Assembly (NCBI RefSeq): GCF_024806835.1
Contig: NZ_JANTYU010000003.1
Span: 248,001 to 312,000, forward strand
Length of the DNA stretch: 64,000 nucleotides
Direction of reading: 5' to 3'
Origin: Xanthomonas sp. 3793
Lineage (GTDB): Bacteria; Pseudomonadota; Gammaproteobacteria; Xanthomonadales; Xanthomonadaceae
The position numbers and the translations under genes were made by a program. Of this stretch, positions 51,157-60,416 are shown one piece after another. Within the stretch, counting starts at the first letter, position 1; every line of letters starts with the position of its first letter. Under the pieces are notes generated by a model. It saw only the letters and a list, made by a program, of their open reading frames with translations, did not search any database and had not been told where the DNA came from.

Positions 51157-51810
51157 TACGTTGACCTCGTGGCTGATGCGTCAGGTCGCAACCGGTGGGT
51201 TGCACTAAAGCGCGCCATACGCGCCGTGCTGCGATCCGTCCCCTGTGCCGGATCGCAAGCAGCGATCCGCGCGGCTCTACAACGCGTGCGGATCGAGGCA
51301 CCAACCCATGCATGGCTGGCGCAGTGATGTGTTCGACTGGAACAGGCTCCTGCTCTCTGACAACGTTATCAGTGAAGGTGCCTTCCGATAGTGGCACTGT
51401 CAACCAACGGTCAGAAATGCCTGGATTTATGCGAGATACGTCGTGGTCGCCGTCGATTATGGAATAGCTGCGTGACCCGCATCGCAGTCCTGACGGCGGC
51501 ACATGCAGACCACTGCGCCAGTCAGCTTGACGTGGGAAGGCTGCGCAGCGAAATGTTGCGATGCAAGACGCGGGGCCGGCGTGGTGTGGTACACGCATCG
51601 ACACGCAACTGAGTGTCTCGGTTCGCCACGCCTGTGGGCCTGCGAGCAGGATGGTCGCCACAGTGCCGACGTCGACCTATGTAGCGCGATCACAAGAAGC
51701 GATTGGCATCGATTGGTTCGCGCGAGCTTGGACGCAAGCTTCGCCTTTCCGCTCGCACCTGCATACATCACACAGACGCTCCCGCGATCACCTGTTGACG
51801 GGGCTCGGCA
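51157..51810. other. Gap upstream of the TonB receptor
   Basis: About 650 bases between the S41-type gene and the receptor. Open frames here are short and Arg/Cys/Thr-rich, without relatives that I recognise. Apart from the palindrome at 51358-51371 and the receptor's ribosome site near 51165, nothing was found. Confidence 0.4.
51358..51371. promoter_or_regulatory. LacI-type operator-like palindrome upstream of the TonB receptor
   Basis: TGACAACGTTATCA has half-sites TGACAAC and TGATAAC around a central CG, the usual form of LacI-family operators. It lies about 200 bases upstream of the receptor start. NagQ, encoded at 55710-56777, is the LacI-family protein in this window and a natural candidate to bind it. 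Confidence 0.55.
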
Positions 51811-53193
51811 TCAATGCGTTTGCGCGCACCGCTGCGTCCGCAGCCACTGCGCCGCCGCAGCGATGGCATCGACCTGCGGATCCAGCACAACGTCCGGTTG
51901 CAATGCGCCATCCAGACGCTGTGCATTGCGGTCCTGCGTCGCGGTGCTGGCAACTGCAAGAACGCCACCACCGGGCAGATCGACCGAACGATTACCGGTG
52001 GTCTGCCCCGCACTCGGCTGGCCGAAACTGCGCGTTGCCGGCCGCCCCCGGAACGCGATGGCGACCATTTCGCCCGCGCTTGCCGTGTGCGGCCCGATCA
52101 GCACAGCGACCGGCTGCTCGGTTTGCGAGGAATGTGCACTCCCCATCGTCGGCACGGCTCTCGCGTTCCAGGGTGTCTGCTTGCCGGTTGAGTCGACGAA
52201 GTACCCGAGCAACTGGTCACCCAGCAACGATTGCAACCCGTTGACCATCGGCCACATCGTGCCGCCGGTGTTCTGTCGCAGATCGATGACCCATCCGCAG
52301 CGCGCTTGCGATGCCATGCCATCCAGCGCGGCGGCAAGCGCGCGTTGATAGGCACCCCTGACATCACCGGACGAGGTCATCAGGCCGGTCACCTCGACAT
52401 AGCCCACATCCGACGGCAGCAAGCGTGCCTGCACTGCGGGTCGCCCGGCGGCGTGTGACTCCATCTGGCGCTGCGCCGTGGGACGTATCAGGAAGCTGTG
52501 GCCGTCATCGAGCTCGGCGATCAGCGCATCGATGGCGGCGTACGCGTCGGCTTCGCGCATGCCTGCGGCCTGCGCGCGCAGCTGTGGCTCGCGGGTGGCC
52601 CAGTCGATGCGGGTGCGCTGCAGTGCGTGGTCACGGATGGCCGGGATGGCAACGTCGAGGATCGCGGACGCCGGTGCAGCATCGACGATGGCTTGCGCCA
52701 CCAGCCGCAAGCCGGTCACCTCGACCGCACCATCCCCTCGCAGCACCACGCCGACTGCCAATCGACTTGCTTGCGAGGGAATCTGCATCGCAATGCGGCG
52801 CTGTGCCTGGGCATTGCCACTCACCCGATCAGCCTGCGAGGTTTCGAATGCCAGGACCTTGCCCTGCGCATCGACTGCGCGCATCCACAGGTTTGCTCCC
52901 TGCATCGCTTGAGATGCCTGCAAAAGGCCGTCCAGCGCCAGCGACTGACCACGCAGCGCGGTGGCATCCAGTTGCACGGCCACCGCACCGAAGGCGGCCG
53001 TGCGATTGGCACGGGCGGTCAGACGCAGCCGGGCGCCCTCGGCCGTCTGCACATCCCCCTGCGCTCCATCCAATTGGTAGTCCGTGCCGCCGGCAACCAG
53101 CCGCCAACCGGCGGAATCGGCAGCGGCAGCGGTCACGTGCATGCAGAACAGCAACCACCCCACCAACCACCAGCGCATCCGTGCGTTGCTCAT
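51811..53193 (-). CDS. Exported S41-type (tail-specific-like) serine protease
   Basis: The product is 460 aa. It has a Sec signal (about 6-25, MRWWLVGWLLFCMHVTAAAA). The N-terminal half (about 30-165) is a beta-rich domain of unknown role (carbohydrate-binding-like by its pattern only). The C-terminal half is S41: RTRIDWATREPQLRAQAAG, ELDDGHSFL, then VIDLRQNTGG, the Ser in GPHTASAGEMVAIAF, and a Lys-region equivalent RSFGQPSAGQTTGN where the usual Lys is not obvious. A PDZ domain was not seen. The role is unknown; it may act in the periplasm or outside the cell. It lies between the GlcNAc operon and the TonB receptor on the same strand. Confidence 0.82.
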   Translation of the reverse strand: MSNARMRWWLVGWLLFCMHVTAAAADSAGWRLVAGGTDYQLDGAQGDVQTAEGARLRLTARANRTAAFGAVAVQLDATALRGQSLALDGLLQASQAMQGANLWMRAVDAQGKVLAFETSQADRVSGNAQAQRRIAMQIPSQASRLAVGVVLRGDGAVEVTGLRLVAQAIVDAAPASAILDVAIPAIRDHALQRTRIDWATREPQLRAQAAGMREADAYAAIDALIAELDDGHSFLIRPTAQRQMESHAAGRPAVQARLLPSDVGYVEVTGLMTSSGDVRGAYQRALAAALDGMASQARCGWVIDLRQNTGGTMWPMVNGLQSLLGDQLLGYFVDSTGKQTPWNARAVPTMGSAHSSQTEQPVAVLIGPHTASAGEMVAIAFRGRPATRSFGQPSAGQTTGNRSVDLPGGGVLAVASTATQDRNAQRLDGALQPDVVLDPQVDAIAAAAQWLRTQRCAQTH

Positions 53194-53517
53194 CGGTACT
53201 GCCTTGTCCTTGAGTTGATCGCAACTCTAGCAGCCACGGCGTGCCACGAGTGGACGGCAACGCCACCCACGCGCAGCGACCATGATTCGGCCACTGATCT
53301 GCACGCAAAGATAGAGGCGCCGCAACCTGTCTGGACGGGTGCCTGACCGACATATCGCCGCTGTTGTAGCGACGGCAATGCCTGAACAACCATGCAGGCG
53401 AGCAAGGACGCTCCAACGTCAGCACTGCGCCCGGACACGCCAGACGTCATTGCCATCTGCAGGTCCAGCCCGTGGAATGCACCTGCCGGAAAGCAGGCGC
53501 AACCACCATGCGCGGCG
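53194..53517. other. Gap between nagA and the S41-type gene, with a small inverted repeat
   Basis: About 320 bases. GAGTTG-ATCG-CAACTC at 53212-53227 is a perfect 6-4-6 inverted repeat about 20 bases before the S41-type start, in the expected leader. It may be an operator or a leader hairpin. No terminator with a T-run was found after nagA, so read-through is possible. Confidence 0.4.
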
Positions 53518-54672
53518 TCAGCCGCGCTGTCCGGCGACCCAGGTGGCCAGCACGTGCACATCGGCATCCACCAGGACCAGATCGGCCTGGTAGCCGGGTG
53601 CGATGCGGCCCAGGCGTTCGCCCAGGCCGATGCATTGCGCCGGATACGTGGACGCCATGCGCGCGGCTTCGGCCAGGTCCACACCCAGCCAGCGCACGCT
53701 GTTGCGCACGGCCGTGGCCATGTCCAGCGCCGAGCCGGCCAGGGCGCCATCGGCATTGCGCACCACGCCGTCGACGGCGGTGATGGTTTCGCCGTACAGG
53801 TCGAAGCTGGGGCTGTCACTGCCGACCATCGGCATGGCATCGGTGACCAGCAGCAGCTTGCCGCGCGGCTTGGCCGCCAGCGCCACGCGCAGGCTGGCCG
53901 GGTGCACGTGCACGCCATCGACGATGACGCCGCACCACACATCGGGGTCTTCCAACGCGGCGCCGACCGCGCTGGGCTCGCGCCCGGCCAGCTGCGACAT
54001 CGCGTTGTACAGATGGGTGAAACCGCTGACGCCGGCGGCAATGCCGTCGCGCGCCTGCTCGTAGCTGGCCGCGGTGTGGCCGGCGAACACGATCGCACCG
54101 CCGGCAACGAAGGCGCGGATGTCATCCAGCGGCACGCGCTCGGGCGCAAGCGTGATCAGGGTGACGCCGTTGTCCAGCGAGGTATCGACGGCGATTTCTT
54201 GCGCGTCGGGCAGGCGGAACTTGTGCGCGTCGTGGGTGCCCTTGCGCGCGGGGCTCAGGTACGGGCCTTCCAGATGGATGCCGAGAACGCCGGGCACGCC
54301 TTGTGCGATGGCCTGGCGCGTGGCGTCGATCGCCTCGGCCATCACCTGCGCGGTGTCGCTGATCAGCGTCGGCAGCATGCCGGTGGTGCCGAAGCGGCGG
54401 TGCGCTGCGGCAATCGTGGCCAGCGCCTGCGGGTCGCGCGCGTTGTTGAACAACACGCCACCACCGCCGTTGACCTGGATGTCGATGAAGCCGGGCAACA
54501 AGGTCGCGCCGGCCAGATCCACGCGAGCGGCCGCCTGCGCGACACGCGCATCGTCTGCCGCAACGACGGCCTGGATTTGCGCACCGTCCAGCAGCACGAC
54601 CAGACCATCCTGCAGGCCGTCATCGGTAAGTACGCGTGCGTTGCACAACGCCTGAATCGGAGAAGCATCCAT
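53518..54672 (-). CDS. nagA: N-acetylglucosamine-6-phosphate deacetylase NagA
   Basis: The product is 384 aa from the ATG at 54672 (MDASPIQALCNARV), two bases after the nagB stop. It removes the acetyl group from GlcNAc-6-phosphate in the cytosol. The amidohydrolase barrel shows GFIDIQVNGGGG, the metal Glu in GIHLEGPYLSPARKG, then His residues in FAGHTAAS and THLYNAMSQL, VIVDGVHVHP, and the catalytic Asp in LVTDAMPMVG. The length is typical. It is the last gene of nagR-P-Q-B-A. Confidence 0.95.
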   Translation of the reverse strand: MDASPIQALCNARVLTDDGLQDGLVVLLDGAQIQAVVAADDARVAQAAARVDLAGATLLPGFIDIQVNGGGGVLFNNARDPQALATIAAAHRRFGTTGMLPTLISDTAQVMAEAIDATRQAIAQGVPGVLGIHLEGPYLSPARKGTHDAHKFRLPDAQEIAVDTSLDNGVTLITLAPERVPLDDIRAFVAGGAIVFAGHTAASYEQARDGIAAGVSGFTHLYNAMSQLAGREPSAVGAALEDPDVWCGVIVDGVHVHPASLRVALAAKPRGKLLLVTDAMPMVGSDSPSFDLYGETITAVDGVVRNADGALAGSALDMATAVRNSVRWLGVDLAEAARMASTYPAQCIGLGERLGRIAPGYQADLVLVDADVHVLATWVAGQRG

Positions 54673-54674
54673 GT

Positions 54675-55703
54675 TCAAACTGTTTCCGTAACCTTGTTCA
54701 AGTGCGGCGGCAGATCGGGATTGTGGCCGCGCTGCAGTGCCAGCGCATTGATCGCGCGGTAGAAGCTCTGCACGGTCAGCAGCGGCGCGCACGCCGGGTG
54801 CGCGGCATCGGCCAGCGGCAGATCGCCATCGGGCGCGGCCAGCCACACCTGCGCGCCACGTGCGCGGAATTCTTCGGCCAGCGCGCGCGTGCCTGCACCG
54901 GTTTCGTCGGGCTGCGCAAACACCAGCACCGGAAAGCCCGGGCCGACCAATGCCATCGGCCCGTGTTTGACCTCCGCGGAGCTGTAGGCCTCGGCATGCA
55001 GGCCGCAGGTTTCCTTGAACTTCAATGCCGCTTCCTGCGCCGCACCCAGGCCCAGCCCGCGGCCAAGCACGAACAGGTTATGTGCGGGCGTCAGACCGGT
55101 GGTCAGCGCGGACCAGTCGGCCTGCCAGGCGCTGCGCAACTGTTGCGGCAACGCGTCCACTGCGGCGAGCAATGCGGGGTCGTTCTTCCACACCGCACCC
55201 AGGTGCAGCACCGCGGCGAGCGAGGCGAGGTAACTCTTGGTGGCAGCAACGCTTTTTTCCGGGCCGGCACCGAGCGCAATCACCACATCGGCCAGCTGCG
55301 CCAGCGGCGAATCTTCCACATTGACCAGGGCCACCACGCGCGCACCGGCGAGTTTGGCGGCCTCGGCATTGCGCAGCAGATCAGGGCTTTTGCCCGATTG
55401 CGAAATCACGATGTACAGCGCGCCACGCAGTTGCAGTGGTGCCGCGTAAACCGAGCCCACCGATGGCGATGCGGAGGCGGTGACGATGCCCAGCTGGGTC
55501 TCGAACAGGTACTTGGCATAGGTCGCTGCGTGATCGGAGCTGCCGCGCGCGCAGGTCACCACGAACGGCGGCGGGTTATCGCGCAACGACTGCGCAAGCG
55601 CAGCGATGGTGTCGGCATTGCGCGCGAATTGTGCGGCGACCACATCGGCGGTCTGCGCGGCTTCGCGGAACATCAAGGTCTGCGTTTCGGTGGGGAGGCT
55701 CAT
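54675..55703 (-). CDS. nagB: Glucosamine-6-phosphate deaminase/isomerase, SIS-domain type (NagB-II)
   Basis: The product is 342 aa. It has two SIS domains: ARGSSDHAATYAKYLFE and ISQSGKSPDLLRNAEAAKLAG in the first, and GRGLGLGAAQEAALKFKET plus AEVKHGPMALV in the second. It resembles the isomerase half of GlmS but has no N-terminal glutaminase, which defines the NagB-II type. It turns glucosamine-6-phosphate into fructose-6-phosphate and ammonia and so feeds GlcNAc into glycolysis. It starts 6 bases after the nagQ stop. Confidence 0.93.
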   Translation of the reverse strand: MSLPTETQTLMFREAAQTADVVAAQFARNADTIAALAQSLRDNPPPFVVTCARGSSDHAATYAKYLFETQLGIVTASASPSVGSVYAAPLQLRGALYIVISQSGKSPDLLRNAEAAKLAGARVVALVNVEDSPLAQLADVVIALGAGPEKSVAATKSYLASLAAVLHLGAVWKNDPALLAAVDALPQQLRSAWQADWSALTTGLTPAHNLFVLGRGLGLGAAQEAALKFKETCGLHAEAYSSAEVKHGPMALVGPGFPVLVFAQPDETGAGTRALAEEFRARGAQVWLAAPDGDLPLADAAHPACAPLLTVQSFYRAINALALQRGHNPDLPPHLNKVTETV

Positions 55704-55709
55704 CGGGGC

Positions 55710-56777
55710 TCAGGCGGATTCGGGGGGAAGGGGTTTGCCGGTGGACGCGGGCGCCGGCGCAGTGGAGCCGCGCACCACCAGTTGCGGTACGAAGCCGCGG
55801 TTCTGCAATTGCGCGGGCTGGTCGTCGTAGGCATCGCTGCGCAGCTGGCTGATCAACAAGCGTGCGGCATGCCGCGCGATGTCGTCGGTGGCCTGCTTGG
55901 CGGTGGTCAATGCGGGCCACGATTGCCGCGAAAACGGGCTGTCTTCGAAGCCGGCGATCGACAACTGATACGGCACATTCATGCCGGTGGACTTGGCCGC
56001 GGCCAGTACGCCGGCGGCGATTTCATCGTTGCTGCCGAAGATGGCGGTGGGCGGCTCGCGCAGCGACAGCAACCGACGCGCGCCACGGAAGCCATCGTCG
56101 AAGGTGTAGTCGCCGGGAATCACCAGGTGCTTGTCCAGCGCAATGCCATAGTCCTTCAACGCCGCCTCGTAGCCGGCATAGCGCTCGCCGCTGGAGCGAT
56201 GCTGCGGACCGCCCCACAGGAAACCGATGCGTTGATGGCCGAGCTGAATCAGATGCTCGGTGATTTCATACGCGGCATCGCGATCGTCGATATACACACA
56301 TGGGCCGTCGCCGGGATCGTCGGTGGCGGCGATGATGCGCACGCTCTTGATCCCGCGCGCGGCCAGGCCGGCGAGCAGTTCGGGGCGTTCGGACATCGGC
56401 GCGGTCAATACCACGCCGGCCAGGCGCGAGCGCTGCACCCATTCGGCCAGCTCTTCGGCCAGCAATGGCGAGGTGGAATCGCAGGGATGGATCTGCAGGC
56501 CGAAGCCGGTTTCGCGGCAGGCGGCCAGCACGCCGTTCTGGATGCCGATGATGTGATATGGATTGGGGTTGTCGTAGACCAGGCCGATCACGAACGGCGT
56601 GCCGCTGCGCAGATTGCGTGCGGACGGATCGGGTTCGTAATCGAGATCGGCGATGGCACGCAGCACGCGCGCACGCGTGGCCTGCATCACCGAGGGCTCG
56701 TTGTTGATCACACGCGACACGGTCTTCAACGAGACCTTGGCGCGCTCGGCGACGTCTTTGATGGTGGGCCTGCGCAT
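55710..56777 (-). CDS. nagQ: LacI-family repressor NagQ
   Basis: The product is 355 aa from the ATG at 56777 (MRRPTIKDVAERAKVS). That start has AAGG at good spacing; an ATG 30 bases earlier has none. The helix-turn-helix is TIKDVAERAKVSLKTVSRVINNE and the hinge is DYEPDPSARNLRSG. The periplasmic-binding-like effector domain follows (about 60-340), ending PQLVVRGSTAPA. In Xanthomonas, NagQ represses GlcNAc genes and is released by a GlcNAc-derived signal; the assignment rests on the operon. The TGACAACGTTATCA palindrome near 51358 is a candidate target. Confidence 0.9.
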   Translation of the reverse strand: MRRPTIKDVAERAKVSLKTVSRVINNEPSVMQATRARVLRAIADLDYEPDPSARNLRSGTPFVIGLVYDNPNPYHIIGIQNGVLAACRETGFGLQIHPCDSTSPLLAEELAEWVQRSRLAGVVLTAPMSERPELLAGLAARGIKSVRIIAATDDPGDGPCVYIDDRDAAYEITEHLIQLGHQRIGFLWGGPQHRSSGERYAGYEAALKDYGIALDKHLVIPGDYTFDDGFRGARRLLSLREPPTAIFGSNDEIAAGVLAAAKSTGMNVPYQLSIAGFEDSPFSRQSWPALTTAKQATDDIARHAARLLISQLRSDAYDDQPAQLQNRGFVPQLVVRGSTAPAPASTGKPLPPESA

Positions 56778-56817
56778 GGAAGTGCCTTGTTCGTCGGAAC
56801 GCATCATGCCGCGTCGC

Positions 56818-58092
56818 TCACTTGGCCTGGGCCGGCAGGCCCAGGCGATGACCGCGCAGCGAATAGAACAGGATGTACAGATAGCACGGCACCATCAGCG
56901 CAGCGAACACGACCTGGAAGTCGTAGTGCTGTTTGAGAATGGCGAACAGCTGCGGAATGATCGCGCCGCCGGCAATGCCCATCACCAGCAGCGCCGAACC
57001 GATCTCGGTGAAGCGGCCAAGCCCGCGAATGGCCAGCGGAAAGATCGCCGGCCACATCATCGCGTTGGCGAAGCCCAGCGCGGCCACGAAGCCCACCGAC
57101 ACATAGCCATGGGTGAACAATGCACCCAGCGAGAACAGCACGCCCAGCACCGCCGACACGCTCAGGTAACGCGCCTGCGAAATGACGGTGGGGATCAGCG
57201 CCAGGCCGGCGAGGTAGCCCAGCAGCATCGCGCCCAGCGTGTAGGAGGTGAACAGCTTGGTGCTGTCCAGCGGCAGGTTGAAGCCATGTCCGTAGGTGCC
57301 GATGGCATCGCCGGCCATCACTTCCACGCCCACATAGACGAACAGGCACAACACGCCCAGCCACAGGTGCGGGAACTGGAAGATGCTGGATTTCTGCACG
57401 CCGGCAGCGCCGGGGGTTGCATTGGCTTCGGAAGCCTTGAGTTCGGGCAATGGCGAGAACAGCACGCCGATGGCCAGCAACAACAGCACGCCGGACATCA
57501 CCAGATACGGTGCGTGGATCTTGGCGGCGAATGCAGTGAGCAAGGTTTCCTTGGTTGCGGCATCGGCACTGGCGACTTGCGCGGACAGGTCGCCGATACC
57601 ATGCAGCACCAGCGAGCCGATCAGGATCGGCGCCAGGATGCCGGCGATCTTGTTGCAGATGCCCATCAAGGCGATGCGGCGTGCGGCACTTTCGATCGGA
57701 CCGAGGATGCTGATGTACGGGTTGATCGCGGTCTGCAGCAACGCCAGGCCGCTGCCGATCACAAACAGCCCGCCCAATGCGCCCGGATACCAGCGTTGGG
57801 TGGCGAACTGGCCGAAGCCGGCCGCGCCCACCGCCATCACCACCAGGCTCAGCGCCAGGCCCTTCTTCATGCCGGTGCGCTTGAGGATCCACGACGCCGG
57901 CAGCGCCAGGAAGAAGTACGACAGGTAGAACACCATCAGCACCAGAAACGCGTTGACCTCATTGAGGTCGAACGCCAGCCGCACGAAGGTGATCAGCGGC
58001 CCGTTGATCCAGGTGAAAAAGCCGATGATGAAAAACAGCACGCCGACGATGGCGATCGAGACAACGGGATTTGCGGGCCTGGCGGTAGTCAT
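56818..58092 (-). CDS. nagP: Inner-membrane N-acetylglucosamine transporter NagP (MFS, FucP-like)
   Basis: The product is 424 aa with about 12 membrane segments, beginning with SIAIVGVLFFIIGFFTWINGPLI. The stretches FFTWINGPLITFVRL and FYLSYFFLALPASWILKRTG match the fucose/glucose MFS group to which NagP belongs. NagP imports GlcNAc from the periplasm, after which a kinase (not seen in this window) would phosphorylate it. It lies between nagR and nagQ in one apparent transcript. Confidence 0.92.
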   Translation of the reverse strand: MTTARPANPVVSIAIVGVLFFIIGFFTWINGPLITFVRLAFDLNEVNAFLVLMVFYLSYFFLALPASWILKRTGMKKGLALSLVVMAVGAAGFGQFATQRWYPGALGGLFVIGSGLALLQTAINPYISILGPIESAARRIALMGICNKIAGILAPILIGSLVLHGIGDLSAQVASADAATKETLLTAFAAKIHAPYLVMSGVLLLLAIGVLFSPLPELKASEANATPGAAGVQKSSIFQFPHLWLGVLCLFVYVGVEVMAGDAIGTYGHGFNLPLDSTKLFTSYTLGAMLLGYLAGLALIPTVISQARYLSVSAVLGVLFSLGALFTHGYVSVGFVAALGFANAMMWPAIFPLAIRGLGRFTEIGSALLVMGIAGGAIIPQLFAILKQHYDFQVVFAALMVPCYLYILFYSLRGHRLGLPAQAK

Positions 58093-58135
58093 GGATCGGC
58101 TGGCTCTGAGGTTGTCGTAGGGAATGCCGTTGGGG

Positions 58136-58891
58136 TCAGCGGCGCAGTTCGGCGACGAAGTCGTAGAAATCGTTATGGCAATAGGTGTCGGTCAATTCGA
58201 TCGCGCTGCCGTCGCGCGCATAGCCCACGCGCACCACATGCAAAATCGCCTCACCGGTTTTCATGCGTAGATGTTCGGCCAGACGCGCCGGCAGGTTGAT
58301 CGCGCGGAAGTACTGCAATGCGCGCACCACCGGCGTGCCCTGCGCATCCAGATAGCTGTACAGCGAATCGCCCACTTGCTGCGGGTCGGCCACGATGCGC
58401 TGCGGCAGCACCGCATGCTCGTAGGCCATCACGCGGTCGTCGGCGCTGCGCAGACGGGTGAGCGAAGCCACCGCCGCATCCGGCGACAGGCCCAGCCGCA
58501 GGATCTCTTCGCCATGCGCCGGGCGCAGCCGCCGCTCCAGCCAGCGCGTGCCGGGCTCGTAGCCCTTGATGCGCAGCGTTTCGCTGAAACTGGTCAGGCC
58601 ACTGAGCTGGTGCTGGATCTGGGTGGTGACGAAGGTACCGGCGCCCTGCCGACGCGAGACCAGGCCTTGTTCGACCAGCACATCGACCGCCTGGCGCAGG
58701 GTGACCCGCGAGATCTGCAGGCGCTCGCACAGCTGGCGCTCGGCCGGCAGCGCTTCGCCGGCCTTCCACTGACCGCCACGAATGGCGTCGGTGAGTTTGC
58801 CGGCCAGCTGCAGGTACAGCGGGGTTGGCGCGGACGCGTCCAGGTGCAGGTCGTCCAGTCGCTTGTCGGCGTCCGCCTTGGCCTTGGCCAT
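58136..58891 (-). CDS. nagR: GntR/HutC-family regulator NagR
   Basis: The product is 251 aa. The winged helix is at about 20-90 (PLYLQLAGKLTDAIRGGQWKAGEALPAERQLCERLQISRVTLRQAVDVLVEQGLVSRRQG, typical GntR). The UTRA effector domain (about 100-245) is of the HutC type, with LTSFSETLRIKG, VASLTRLRSADDRVMAYEHAVLP and a VRVGYARDGSAIELTDTYCHNDFYDF end. It likely senses GlcNAc-6-phosphate or glucosamine-6-phosphate and controls its own operon. It is the first gene of nagR-P-Q-B-A. Confidence 0.9.
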   Translation of the reverse strand: MAKAKADADKRLDDLHLDASAPTPLYLQLAGKLTDAIRGGQWKAGEALPAERQLCERLQISRVTLRQAVDVLVEQGLVSRRQGAGTFVTTQIQHQLSGLTSFSETLRIKGYEPGTRWLERRLRPAHGEEILRLGLSPDAAVASLTRLRSADDRVMAYEHAVLPQRIVADPQQVGDSLYSYLDAQGTPVVRALQYFRAINLPARLAEHLRMKTGEAILHVVRVGYARDGSAIELTDTYCHNDFYDFVAELRR

Positions 58892-58920
58892 TCGTTAGTC
58901 CCGCCTGCCCGAATTCGATA

Positions 58921-58938
58921 GGTCCAATATAGTACCAA
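58921..58938 (-). promoter_or_regulatory. Possible NagR site and promoter upstream of nagR
   Basis: On the minus strand TTGGTACTATATTGGACC holds a repeated TTGG and an outer GGT/ACC pair, about 30 bases upstream of the nagR start. TATATT or TACTAT could be a -10. The remaining upstream gap (58939-59247) shows nothing else. Confidence 0.35.
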
Positions 58939-59247
58939 TCTACGGCGACGCACCAGCCCTGCGCTGCGCCGGCCCATCTGGACGGGTTGGGCGGGCGTGT
59001 GCGACGCCAGCGGGCGCGCCTGGGGCTTGACCGGTGAATCTCGGCGCGGCGGGCACTGGTCTGCATTGCACGGGGTGCCGTCTCGGCAACCGGCTTGGCA
59101 AGGCAGCGTGGCGGCCAGCCGATGTGTGGCCAGGCAGATCAGACCAATTTTGCCGGCACTGGAGGTCTTGGACCGGCAGCTGGCGGGCAGCGGAAACCGC
59201 TGCGCCACGCAACCAGCCCTCCCCCGCTTCGCCAGCAGTGAGCGGCG

Positions 59248-59964
59248 CTACAGCTGCCCCTGATCGACGCGCACCAGCCAACGCTCCGGCGTCTGGACGA
59301 AGCCGAGCAGTTGCAGGCCCAACTGCAGCGCGGTGTCGTTGCCGGGCTCGACCTGGGTGCGCCACTGCCAGCGGCCATCGCGCTGCAGCCGCAGCTCGGC
59401 GCCGAGGTCGACGCCTTCGGGCAGACCGCCATCGGGCGCGAGCGCCAGCACCAGGGCATCGTCCACGCAGCGCGGGCTACCGCGCAGACGCAAGGGCAGC
59501 AGTCCGGCGGCTTCGCCACCTGCGTTGGGCAGCACCTGCACGGCGACATCGCCGCCGGCCTGCGTGCATCGTGCGGCATCGAAGATCGCATGCACCTCGC
59601 GCAGATCGATCGACAGATCCAGCAGGGCCACCCCACCCGGCTTGCGCAGCAAAAGGCGACCAGTGGCCTGCTGCACACCGTATCGGGCGCCCTGCAATGC
59701 CACCAGCTGCGCGGTGGCCGAGCGCAGCTGCACCTGGCGTTGCCCGCGCAACAAGGGCAGCGGGCGCAGACGCACGCCGACATCGCCCACGTCCATGGTG
59801 GTCCAGGTCACGCCACGCAGGGTGCCGTTCCAGATCGAGCCGTGTGCTTCCAGCGCGGTGAACGGCAGCGTCTCGATCGGCAGCACCAACCGCAGCGGCA
59901 AGGTGGCGATCACGCCGACGACCAGCAGCGCGCTGCCCAGCAACAACCAACGCACTGCCCTCAT
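59248..59964 (-). CDS. xcsN: T2SS protein XcsN (GspN)
   Basis: The product is 238 aa, with a single N-terminal hydrophobic segment (about 5-28, VRWLLLGSALLVVGVIATLPL) followed by a beta-rich periplasmic domain containing ALEAHGSIWNGTLRG, the hallmark of the GspN family (compare xGTVWxG). It is the last gene of the second T2SS cluster. Note the different use of the letter N: XcsN is a true GspN, while XpsN at 1240 is GspC-like. The start overlaps the xcsM stop by ATGA. Confidence 0.92.
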   Translation of the reverse strand: MRAVRWLLLGSALLVVGVIATLPLRLVLPIETLPFTALEAHGSIWNGTLRGVTWTTMDVGDVGVRLRPLPLLRGQRQVQLRSATAQLVALQGARYGVQQATGRLLLRKPGGVALLDLSIDLREVHAIFDAARCTQAGGDVAVQVLPNAGGEAAGLLPLRLRGSPRCVDDALVLALAPDGGLPEGVDLGAELRLQRDGRWQWRTQVEPGNDTALQLGLQLLGFVQTPERWLVRVDQGQL

Positions 59965-60416
59965 GGCGCGATGCCCGAAAACGTGCAGCGTACCCGCAGC
60001 TGCCCGTCGCGGCGGGTGATCTCAAGCGCCGAAGGCGTCAGGTCGTGACGCTGGCGCAGCTGTTCCAGCCAGGCGAACAGGACGGGGCTGGTGACGGTGT
60101 CGATCTGCACTGCGAGCGTTCCGGTCGGACTGCGCTGTTGGCGGGTGATGGTGATCGTGGCATCGCGCGCGCTTTGCACAATGCGCGCCAGCGGGATGGC
60201 GGCCACTGTACCGCCGTGCGACGCGCGCGCCATCAACAGCGCCTCTGCGGCATGGTCATACCGTGCCTGCGCGCCGCTGCGCCAGTGCCGCAGCGGCACC
60301 AGCAGCGCATACCAGCCGATGAAGGCAGCGATGGCGGCGACCATGACCGCTACCATGATGCGTTCGCGCGGTGCGCGGCTCTGCCACCACACCGGCATAC
60401 CTTGCAACGTGTTCAT
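59961..60416 (-). CDS. xcsM: T2SS inner-membrane platform protein XcsM (GspM)
   Basis: The product is 151 aa. It has one membrane helix (about 20-40, IMVAVMVAAIAAFIGWYALLV) after WWQSRAPRERI, which is the usual GspM start. A coiled-coil-like segment and a small periplasmic domain follow (FAWLEQLRQRHDLTPSALEI...RVRCTFSG). It overlaps xcsL and xcsN by four bases each. Confidence 0.92.
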   Translation of the reverse strand: MNTLQGMPVWWQSRAPRERIMVAVMVAAIAAFIGWYALLVPLRHWRSGAQARYDHAAEALLMARASHGGTVAAIPLARIVQSARDATITITRQQRSPTGTLAVQIDTVTSPVLFAWLEQLRQRHDLTPSALEITRRDGQLRVRCTFSGIAP

